The position numbers and the translations under genes are program-made. 7,047 bases of DNA from Clostridiales bacterium (lineage in GTDB: Bacteria > Bacillota > Clostridia > Lachnospirales > Anaerotignaceae): positions 1 to 7,047 of the forward strand of contig JAJQDF010000112.1 in the NCBI GenBank assembly GCA_021202325.1. The letters are read 5' to 3'. The notes under the pieces were generated by a model. The model was not told the origin of the DNA, made no database searches, and saw only the letters and a list, made by a program, of their open reading frames with translations. Shown piece by piece: positions 1 through 4,981 of this stretch (position 1 is the first letter of the stretch; each line of letters starts with the position of its first letter).

Positions 1-80
1 TTTTTAAGGGCTTAAAGGTCATTCAAAAGGCAAAATCTTCATTGTATGACAACTGAAAATAATGAGAAAAATTTTAGTCA

Positions 81-113
81 CAATATAAAGAAAAGCCGTC
101 TTATAAAACGGCT
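81..113 (-). terminator. Intrinsic terminator of the leftward ModE-like gene
   Basis: Read on the minus strand, AGCCGTT and GACGGCT (113-107 and 100-94) form a 6 bp GC-rich stem plus one wobble pair around a 6-base TTATAA loop. The T-rich run TTTCTTTAT follows at 93-85. This is the usual shape of a Rho-independent terminator for minus-strand transcription. On the plus strand the innermost pair is a C/A mismatch and the following bases (GAATTT) are a poor U-tract, so it probably works one way only. It lies about 137 bases past the stop of the regulator gene, which implies a fairly long 3' UTR. Confidence 0.7.
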
Positions 114-209
114 GAATTTCAATAAAAAACGGCAGAAAACAATGAACAGAAATAAAGTGAAAAGCCCATATTTTTTAGCCTATGTGTATAGATAAAAAGA
201 CAAAAAATA

Positions 210-236
210 TTGACAAGAAATGATAATTATTAAAAT
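210..236 (+). promoter_or_regulatory. Weak plus-strand promoter-like site with Fur-box-like sequence
   Basis: A perfect -35 hexamer TTGACA (210-215) is followed after 15 bases by TAAAAT (231-236), a shorter than ideal spacer. Overlapping it, TGATAAT-T-ATTAAAA (221-235) matches a 7-1-7 Fur-type inverted repeat (TGATAAT-N-ATTATCA) at 12 of 14 arm positions. Transcription from here would run antisense through the ModE-like gene towards yqeC. The stretch is very AT-rich, so a chance match is quite possible. Confidence 0.2.
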
Positions 237-249
237 AGATACATAAGAT

Positions 250-600
250 TTACTTATTATAAAATTCAAATTTTTCATAAAGAAGCTTGGCGCCGAATGT
301 TTCTAATTCCGCACAATATTCCTCATATGCACTTAAGAATTTTTTGGCATCATCGGTGAGGACAGCGCCGCCGCCGTTTTTGCCTCCGGTAGTGGATATG
401 AGAAGTGGGAAGCCTAGGTGCTTTTCGCAGTTTTTAACCATTTTCCACGCCTTGGAGTAGGCCATTTCCATGCTTATGGCGGCCTTTCTCAAGGAACCAT
501 GGATTTCGACTGCATCCAGGAGCTGTCTTATGCCGGGGCCGAAGCATTTTTCATCGGTAAAAAGGAGCACTCTTATCTTGGCCTTAAGTTCACTTTCCAT
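250..600 (-). CDS. ModE-type winged helix-turn-helix regulator (DNA-binding domain only)
   Basis: A 116-residue protein resembling the N-terminal DNA-binding domain of the molybdate regulator ModE. The helix-turn-helix lies at about residues 35-67 (GSLRKAA...AYSKAWKMV). It is followed by the family's glycine-rich wing, TGGKNGGGAVLT at 71-82, and a helix to about 95. The molybdate-binding TOBE domains that follow in full-length ModE are absent, so the effector is unknown and metal sensing cannot be assumed. The ATG at 600 is chosen because GGGAGG (608-613) sits 7 bases upstream; the frame stays open to 903 but has no comparable ribosome site there. The gene is divergent from yqeC-yqeB-selD with under 60 bases between, which suggests that it regulates that selenium/molybdenum operon. 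Family assignment is confident; target and ligand are inference. Confidence 0.88.
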   Translation of the reverse strand: MESELKAKIRVLLFTDEKCFGPGIRQLLDAVEIHGSLRKAAISMEMAYSKAWKMVKNCEKHLGFPLLISTTGGKNGGGAVLTDDAKKFLSAYEEYCAELETFGAKLLYEKFEFYNK

Positions 601-628
601 TGTAAAACCTCCCAAAAGGTGATATTCT
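600..628 (+). promoter_or_regulatory. Candidate promoter of yqeC-yqeB-selD
   Basis: TTGTAA (600-605), a 17-base spacer and TATTCT (623-628) resemble a sigma-A promoter, each hexamer matching 4 of 6. A TG dinucleotide at 620-621 sits one base before the -10, the extended -10 arrangement. Transcription would begin near 635, leaving a leader of roughly 15-25 bases before yqeC. No better site is visible in the short divergent region. Confidence 0.4.
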
Positions 629-643
629 TTATTTAACATAACG
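618..643. promoter_or_regulatory. Candidate ModE-like operator between divergent genes
   Basis: GGTGATAT (618-625) and ACATAACG (636-643) are half-sites separated by 10 bases. Read from the minus strand they give CGTTATGT...ATATCACC, recalling the proteobacterial ModE half-sites CGTTATAT/ATATAACG (7 of 8 and 6 of 8 matches, consensus from memory). The symmetry between the two halves is only 5 of 8 and the spacer seems longer than usual. The site covers the candidate -10 elements of both divergent promoters, where a repressor would be effective. Inference only. Confidence 0.25.
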
Positions 644-663
644 ACGGAGATGAGGCTTGTGAC
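635..663 (-). promoter_or_regulatory. Candidate promoter of the ModE-like gene
   Basis: On the minus strand GTCACA (663-658), a 17-base spacer and TATGTT (640-635) each match the sigma-A hexamers at 4 of 6 positions. The start would fall near 628, giving a leader of about 28 bases that contains the GGGAGG ribosome site. It overlaps the beginning of yqeC. Weak consensus, supported mainly by position. Confidence 0.25.
646..649 (+). promoter_or_regulatory. Ribosome binding site deciding the yqeC start
   Basis: GGAG (646-649) is the main purine-rich element here. It directly abuts the ATG at 650, leaving no spacer, but lies 9 bases before the in-frame GTG at 659. A second GAGG (652-655) is 3 bases before that GTG. 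This favours GTG 659 over ATG 650. Confidence 0.45.
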
Positions 664-1327
664 AGATATTTTAAATATCAAAAGGGGGTTGACCTCCATA
701 GCCGGAAGCGGCGGAAAAACAACCCTTATGTATGCTTTGGCCGCCGAGCTTTCCAAAAAAGGCAGGGTTATTGTCTGCACGACTACGAAAATATACCGCC
801 CTGAGAACATTATAACACTTGAGAGTCTGCAAAAGGAAGAAATAAAAAATATTTTTGCCGATAATAATATCCTATGTGCAGGGAAAGACTGCGGAGAGGG
901 CAAAATTACCGCCCCGGATATGCCTTTTTCTAAGCTTTTGGAGGCAGCGGACTATGTAATCTGCGAGGCGGATGGCTCCAAGGGACTGCCGCTGAAAGCC
1001 CATGCCGAATATGAGCCGGTTATTCCGGCGGAAAGTGCAGAGACCATAGGCGTTTTGAGCATAAGCGGAGTAAACAAAAGGATAGCAAACGTCTGCCACA
1101 GACCTGAAATTTTTGCAAAGCTTGCCGGCCTTGATATAAATGATATAGCCGCACCAAAGGACATAGCCGAGGTTATAAAAAAAGAGGGACTGTTTGACAG
1201 GTTCATAATTAATCAAGTAAAAACCAAAGAACAGTTGTCAATGGCCGAAGAGATAGCCAAGGAGCTGGGCATTCCGGTGTTTGCCGGAGAAATAAGAAAG
1301 GGGAGACTCATATGCTTGCGCTCATAA
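659..1327 (+). CDS. yqeC: Selenium cofactor biosynthesis protein YqeC
   Basis: A 222-residue P-loop protein of the YqeC family, which co-occurs with YqeB and SelD in organisms that have selenium-dependent molybdenum hydroxylases. Its exact reaction is not established to my knowledge. Counting from GTG 659, a Walker A-like GSGGKTT is at residues 16-22, CTTTKIYRP at 40-48, the family signature EADGSKGLPLKAH at 103-115 followed by EPVIP, and NKRIANVCHRPEIFAKLAG at about 139-157. Length is normal for the family. The frame also offers ATG at 650 (225 residues), but the only GGAG touches that codon; the GTG has proper spacing. The 3' end overlaps yqeB by 16 bases, indicating one transcript and probable translational coupling. 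Expected to be cytosolic. Confidence 0.9.
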   Translation: MTDILNIKRGLTSIAGSGGKTTLMYALAAELSKKGRVIVCTTTKIYRPENIITLESLQKEEIKNIFADNNILCAGKDCGEGKITAPDMPFSKLLEAADYVICEADGSKGLPLKAHAEYEPVIPAESAETIGVLSISGVNKRIANVCHRPEIFAKLAGLDINDIAAPKDIAEVIKKEGLFDRFIINQVKTKEQLSMAEEIAKELGIPVFAGEIRKGRLICLRS

Positions 1328-2097
1328 AGGGAGCCGGGGATATTGCTTCGGGAATTGCGCTGAGGCTTAAGCATGCGAAGTTTGATATTGTTATGACCGA
1401 TATAGAGAGGCCTACCTCAATAAGGCGGACGGTGTGCTTTTCCGAGGCCATAGTGAACGGCTCTGCGGTTGTGGAGGACGTAAAGGCCGAGAGAGCCAAT
1501 AATGTTGATGAAATATATGACATAATAAGTAGAGGAAACATAGCGGTCATAGCCGATGAAAAGGCCGAGTGCAGGAGCATTATTAAGCCCGACTTTGTAA
1601 TAGATGCCATACTTGCCAAGAAAAATTTAGGTACAGCCATAACCGATGCGCCGGTTGTAATTGCCGCTGGGCCGGGCTTTACTGCCGGTGTTGACTGCCA
1701 TGCCGTTGTGGAAACCCAAAGAGGGCATTATCTTGGCAGGGTTATACTTAAGGGCAGTGCCGCACCCAACACCGGAGTTCCGGGAAATATCGGCGGCTAT
1801 ACCACAGAGAGAATAATACGGGCAGTGAAGGACGGAATATTTAGGCCGGTATGCGAAATAGGCGATGTTGTGAAGGCCGGGCAGATTGTAGCCTATGTGG
1901 ATGATGAGCCCGTAAAATGCCAAATCGGCGGAGTGCTGAGGGGCATACTTCCCAAAGATACTCCAGTGCATAAAGGAATGAAAAGCGGAGATGTGGATCC
2001 CAGATGCAAAAGGGAGCATTGTTTCTGCGTATCGGATAAAGCACTGGCCGTAGGCGGCGGAGTGCTGGAGGCAATGCTTGCGCTGAAGGAGGACTGA
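1312..2097 (+). CDS. yqeB: Selenium-dependent molybdenum hydroxylase maturation protein YqeB (EF2563 family)
   Basis: A 261-residue protein of the YqeB/EF2563 family, a marker of selenium-dependent molybdenum hydroxylase maturation. The N-terminus has a Rossmann-like glycine motif (KGAGDIASGIA, residues 6-16) recalling XdhC-type proteins. The conserved core runs from about 117 to 178, with PGFTAGVDCHAVVET, RGHYLGRVI and NTGVPGNIGGYTTERIIRA. The C-terminal part (about 184-250) looks like a barrel-sandwich segment (IGDVVKAGQIVAYV) and ends with DPR...SDKALAVGGGVLEA. Cys42 in RRTVCFSEA and Cys129 are conserved-looking; a C-terminal cysteine group (Cys232, 237, 239) may be particular to this protein. 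ATG 1312 has GGGGAG 6 bases upstream and overlaps yqeC; selD starts 2 bases after the stop. It may handle sulfur/selenium insertion into the Mo cofactor, but that role is inferred from co-occurrence. Confidence 0.92.
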   Translation: MLALIKGAGDIASGIALRLKHAKFDIVMTDIERPTSIRRTVCFSEAIVNGSAVVEDVKAERANNVDEIYDIISRGNIAVIADEKAECRSIIKPDFVIDAILAKKNLGTAITDAPVVIAAGPGFTAGVDCHAVVETQRGHYLGRVILKGSAAPNTGVPGNIGGYTTERIIRAVKDGIFRPVCEIGDVVKAGQIVAYVDDEPVKCQIGGVLRGILPKDTPVHKGMKSGDVDPRCKREHCFCVSDKALAVGGGVLEAMLALKED

Positions 2098-2098
2098 C

Positions 2099-3133
2099 AT
2101 GGAAGATATAAAGCTGACTAAGCTGGCAAAATGCGCCGGCTGCGGAGCAAAGGTAGGCGCAGGGGTTTTGGCACAGCTTTTGGAAGATATAAAGTTACAC
2201 GAGGATCCCAATCTTTTGGTGGGATTTGATAAAAGCGACGATGCTTCGGTATATAAGGTGAGCGATGATCTGGCAATAGTTCAGACTGTGGATTTCTTTC
2301 CGCCCATTGCCGACGATCCTTATACATTCGGACAGATAGCCGCCGCCAATGCCATGTCCGATGTTTACGCCATGGGCGGCGAGCCTAAGCTTTGCCTGAA
2401 TATTATGGCTATCCCTGCGGATATGGATAAGGAACATGTCCACGCCCTTTTGAAGGGAGGATATGACAAAGCTTACGAGGCCGGCGCACTCATAACCGGC
2501 GGTCACTCCATACTGGATGATGAGCCGAAATACGGCTTGGCCGTAACGGGCTTTGTTCACCCTGATAAAATTATTACAAACAGCGGTGCCAAGCCTGGGG
2601 ATGTGCTTATATTCACCAAGCCCATAGGCATAGGCATACTTACCACCGCCGCAAAGGCCGGACTTGTGTCCAAGGAAGGCGTGGAATACGCCGTAAAGCT
2701 TATGACAACCCTCAATAAATCAGCCAGGGATATAATGATAAAATACGATGTCCATGCCTGCACCGATGTTACGGGCTTCGGCATGATGGGGCATATGCTG
2801 GAAATGGTTCAGGGTTCCGATGTCAAGGCCATTGTGAATGTGGATAATATCGATTTTATTCTCGAGGCCAAAGAGATGGCTAAGATGGGCATACTGCCCG
2901 AGGGGCTTTACAGAAACAGAAGCTTTGCCGAAGCCTTTGTTGACGGCGGAAACGTTGAGCTTGCCCTTCAGGATATGCTATATGATCCCCAGACCTCCGG
3001 CGGCCTTCTTATTGCCGTATCAGCAGACGATGCCGACAATATGCTAGCCGAAATGAAAGGCAATGTCCCCAGTGCCAGGAAAATTGGACGGATTGAGGAA
3101 TATGACGGCGGAGCAAGAATTGAATTAAAATAA
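2099..3133 (+). CDS. selD: Selenide, water dikinase (selenophosphate synthetase)
   Basis: SelD makes selenophosphate, AMP and phosphate from selenide, ATP and water, supplying activated selenium. At 344 residues it is a normal full-length member. Catalytic Cys15 and Lys18 lie in CAGCGAK (12-18), equivalent to E. coli Cys17 and Lys20. Metal and ATP ligands fit Asp47/48 (KSDDAS), Asp65 (TVDFF), Asp88 (NAMSDVYAMGG) and Asp223 (TDVTGFG). GGHS (134-137) and DPQTSGGLL (296-304) are also family motifs. The catalytic residue is coded TGC, so this is the Cys form and needs no Sec machinery. ATG 2099 has AAGGAGG 6 bases upstream, overlapping the end of yqeB. The yqeC-yqeB neighbourhood suggests its selenophosphate is used for a labile selenium cofactor of a molybdenum hydroxylase; selA and selB are not in view, so selenocysteine use elsewhere cannot be excluded. 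Confidence 0.97.
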   Translation: MEDIKLTKLAKCAGCGAKVGAGVLAQLLEDIKLHEDPNLLVGFDKSDDASVYKVSDDLAIVQTVDFFPPIADDPYTFGQIAAANAMSDVYAMGGEPKLCLNIMAIPADMDKEHVHALLKGGYDKAYEAGALITGGHSILDDEPKYGLAVTGFVHPDKIITNSGAKPGDVLIFTKPIGIGILTTAAKAGLVSKEGVEYAVKLMTTLNKSARDIMIKYDVHACTDVTGFGMMGHMLEMVQGSDVKAIVNVDNIDFILEAKEMAKMGILPEGLYRNRSFAEAFVDGGNVELALQDMLYDPQTSGGLLIAVSADDADNMLAEMKGNVPSARKIGRIEEYDGGARIELK

Positions 3134-3143
3134 TATATACTTG

Positions 3144-3172
3144 TTGAATAAGCCTCTTTTTTGTCCTATAAT
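3144..3172 (+). promoter_or_regulatory. Promoter of azlCD
   Basis: TTGAAT (3144-3149), a 17-base spacer and a perfect TATAAT (3167-3172) form a good sigma-A promoter in the 71-base gap after selD. Transcription would start around 3179, leaving a leader of about 25 bases that carries the azlC ribosome site. It implies that azlCD can be expressed independently of the selenium operon. Confidence 0.65.
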
Positions 3173-3189
3173 GTTCTGCATTGGATGAG

Positions 3190-3196
3190 AAAGAGG
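3190..3196 (+). promoter_or_regulatory. Ribosome binding site deciding the azlC start
   Basis: AAAGAGG (3190-3196) lies 8 bases before the GTG at 3205. The upstream in-frame TTG at 3181 has no purine-rich element ahead of it and nearly coincides with the predicted transcription start, so GTG 3205 is the better start. Confidence 0.6.
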
Positions 3197-3204
3197 TTAT
3201 TTTT

Positions 3205-3921
3205 GTGAAAGAATATAAATTTGCGGTTAAAAAGGTTTTCCCGGTGCTGTTTTCCTATGTTTTTGTGGGGATAGCCAGCGGACTGCTTATGAAAAATGCC
3301 GGATATTCGGCAATATGGTCGCTTTTGTCGGGACTGTTCATATATGCCGGCTCAATGCAGATAGTCATGGTTCCGCTTTTGGCGGCGAAAACTCCGCTGT
3401 GGACATTGGCGGTTACGACACTTTTTATAAATGCCAGACATATTTTTTACGGCATAGGCTTTGTGGATGAATTCAGGCAAATGAAAAAAAGAAGCCGCTG
3501 GAAATATCCATACATGATACTTACAGTGACAGACGAAACCTATTCAATACTTTGCTCACTGGACTGCCCCAAGGAATACGACAGGCTCAATGTGGAGTTC
3601 TATATACTTTTTACAACGCAGATGATATGGGCGGCAAGCTGTACACTGGGCGCCCTCATAGGGAATGTCATTCCATTTGATACAACCGGAATAGATTTTT
3701 CCGCAACGGCGTTTTTCATATGTATTGTTGTGAACCAATGGAAGAGCTGCAGCACCCATATTCCGGCACTGACCGGGGTAATAAGCGCAGTTGTGTTTTA
3801 TATTATTCTCGGTGCGGATTCATTCCTTCTGCCGTCGCTGTCGGTCAGCGTAATTGTTCTGGCACTGCTTAAGGATAGGGTGCATATAAGAGAAATGAAA
3901 GGGGAGAAAGCAAATGAATGA
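3205..3921 (+). CDS. azlC: AzlC family branched-chain amino acid exporter, large subunit
   Basis: A 238-residue integral membrane protein of the AzlC/BrnF family, which pairs with AzlD/BrnE to export branched-chain amino acids (and methionine in some bacteria). Counting from GTG 3205, family motifs are YAGSMQ (47-52), NARHIFYG (76-83), TDETYS (109-114) and the acidic DFSATAFF region (164-171). Hydrophobic membrane segments are seen at roughly 12-30, 35-60, 64-84, 134-156, 167-178 and 188-222. The start is set by AAAGAGG 8 bases upstream; an upstream TTG would add 8 residues. The gene overlaps azlD by 8 bases. It has its own promoter after selD, so a shared function with the selenium genes is not implied. 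The substrate is assumed from the family. Confidence 0.9.
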   Translation: MKEYKFAVKKVFPVLFSYVFVGIASGLLMKNAGYSAIWSLLSGLFIYAGSMQIVMVPLLAAKTPLWTLAVTTLFINARHIFYGIGFVDEFRQMKKRSRWKYPYMILTVTDETYSILCSLDCPKEYDRLNVEFYILFTTQMIWAASCTLGALIGNVIPFDTTGIDFSATAFFICIVVNQWKSCSTHIPALTGVISAVVFYIILGADSFLLPSLSVSVIVLALLKDRVHIREMKGEKANE

Positions 3922-4240
3922 TATAATGTTTACGGCGGCGTCCATAGCTGTAATAGCCGCTGTCACATGGATTTGCAGGGCGATTCCCTATATCATATTC
4001 GGAGGAAAAAGAGAAATACCGCCGGTTATAACCTATCTCGGCAAGGTACTTCCGGCGGCCATTATGATTATACTTGTTATATACTGCCTGAGGAATGTTG
4101 AATTTTTTAATTACAGCGAATCCCTTCCCACAATAATATCCGTGGCGGCAGTTGTGCTTCTGCAGTGGAAAAAAGAAAACACGATTCTGACAATAGCTGC
4201 CGGAACCGTGTTATACATGGTATTAATCAGAGTTATGTAA
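3914..4240 (+). CDS. azlD: AzlD family branched-chain amino acid exporter, small subunit
   Basis: A 108-residue hydrophobic protein of the AzlD/BrnE family and the expected partner of AzlC. The signature is RAIPYIIFG (22-30) followed by YLGKVLPAAIMIILVIYCLR (41-60). Membrane segments lie at about 5-22, 40-60, 72-84 and 90-106. ATG 3914 has GGGGAG (3901-3906) 7 bases upstream, inside the end of azlC, and the two frames overlap by 8 bases, so synthesis of the subunits is probably coupled. The length is typical. It converges with the leftward operon that ends at 4301. Confidence 0.9.
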   Translation: MNDIMFTAASIAVIAAVTWICRAIPYIIFGGKREIPPVITYLGKVLPAAIMIILVIYCLRNVEFFNYSESLPTIISVAAVVLLQWKKENTILTIAAGTVLYMVLIRVM

Positions 4241-4300
4241 ATGTGAAAGCACAAAGTGCGGAACAATGCGTGGTATTATAGAATTTTGATACAAACAACA

Positions 4301-4963
4301 TTATATGAAGTAATGCAGTCTTTCTTTATATAGCCTCTGGAAAAGGGCAATAACCCTTCCGGTGAATATCATGGCGCATATTGTGCCTATGCCTATGCAG
4401 AGTATTTTGCCTTCGAAAATCAGTCCGCCGACGACGGTCACAACAAAGGCCGAAAGGTCGAATATGTTTTTTCCGAAGCCGAAGCCTCTGCCGGTCTTTT
4501 CGCCTATGAGGTTTGCCAGGGCATCGGCCGGGTTTGTTGTAAGCTCCATATCCACAATGAGGGATGAGCCCACGCCTATGCAGACTATGGCAAAGGCAAG
4601 TCCTGCGAATTTAAGCGGAAGGCTGTTTATAACCGGTATGAATATATCGAATATGCCTATGAAAAAGCTTGTCACAAAGCTTAATACTATCTGGAGCAGT
4701 CTTTCTATGCCGAAATCTTTCCTAAGCATGAGAAACTGTACAAATATGCATATGAGATATACCAAAAAACTGCCTACGCCAAGGTTTACGCCCAGTATCT
4801 GCGATACCGTATACTGCGCCGCTCCGTTGGGCGATGAGCCGAGGCCTGTCCTTGTGTTAATGGTGAGGCCGAGAGCCAGCACTATGTTTCCTATTAAGTA
4901 AATGAGCAGACGGGGAGCAACCCTGTCTTTATGTTCTATTTTTATTATCCTTGATAAATCCAT
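4301..4963 (-). CDS. YczE-like (DUF6198-type) integral membrane protein
   Basis: A 220-residue membrane protein resembling the YczE/YyaS family (DUF6198 type). Function is not known to me; some members are simply called YitT-like. A short basic N-terminus precedes the first membrane segment (about 18-36). The family-type loop TRTGLGSSPNGAAQYTVSQILG (37-58) comes next. Further segments lie at about 61-80, 88-110, 115-137 and 166-206, giving five or six spans. TTNPADALANLIGEKTGRGFG (142-162) is probably an exposed loop with a substrate- or partner-binding look. It is the last gene of a leftward operon, its ATG coming 3 bases after the stop of the dehydrogenase gene. A role as transporter for a metabolite of the two upstream enzymes is plausible but only inferred from position. 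Confidence 0.8.
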   Translation of the reverse strand: MDLSRIIKIEHKDRVAPRLLIYLIGNIVLALGLTINTRTGLGSSPNGAAQYTVSQILGVNLGVGSFLVYLICIFVQFLMLRKDFGIERLLQIVLSFVTSFFIGIFDIFIPVINSLPLKFAGLAFAIVCIGVGSSLIVDMELTTNPADALANLIGEKTGRGFGFGKNIFDLSAFVVTVVGGLIFEGKILCIGIGTICAMIFTGRVIALFQRLYKERLHYFI

Positions 4964-4981
4964 TCCTTAAAAACCAACCTT
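4964..4981 (-). promoter_or_regulatory. Stop-start junction with poorly placed ribosome site
   Basis: On the minus strand the dehydrogenase stop TAA, then GGA, then the ATG of the membrane protein run together. The AAGGA (4968-4964) touches the ATG with no spacer. The only other candidate, AAGGTTGG (4981-4974), is weak and 10 bases away. Translation of the last gene probably depends on ribosomes finishing the dehydrogenase. Confidence 0.4.

Noticed and set aside
105..133. Short direct repeat AAAACGGC at about 105-112 and 126-133
   Set aside because: Eight bases occurring twice, one copy within the terminator stem; no further copies or array structure, so not a CRISPR or a regulatory iteron.
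607..620. Inverted repeat ACCT-N6-AGGT over the regulator's ribosome site, as a translational switch
   Set aside because: Four base pairs with a six-base loop is too weak to claim a regulatory hairpin.
601..903. Upstream extension of the ModE-like frame on the minus strand, to a 217-residue protein
   Set aside because: The added part runs antisense through yqeC, has no family similarity, and the ATG at 600 has an ideal GGGAGG 7 bases upstream and begins exactly where the domain does.
3181..3204. TTG start for azlC adding 8 residues
   Set aside because: No ribosome site precedes it, and the predicted transcript starts at about the same base; GTG 3205 has AAAGAGG at good spacing.
4249..4259. 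Hairpin GCAC-AAA-GTGC between azlD and the convergent operon as a bidirectional terminator
   Set aside because: Only a 4 bp stem with a 3-base loop and no clean T-run on either side. No convincing terminator is visible in 4241-4300 for either operon.
4337..4359. Inverted repeat AAGGG...CCCTT near the end of the YczE-like gene
   Set aside because: It lies inside coding sequence, has a 5 bp core and is not followed by a T-run on either strand.
4362..4901. Plus-strand open frame of 179 codons opposite the membrane protein gene
   Set aside because: Met/Pro/Ser-rich composition typical of an antisense shadow; the opposite frame is a clear membrane protein in an operon.
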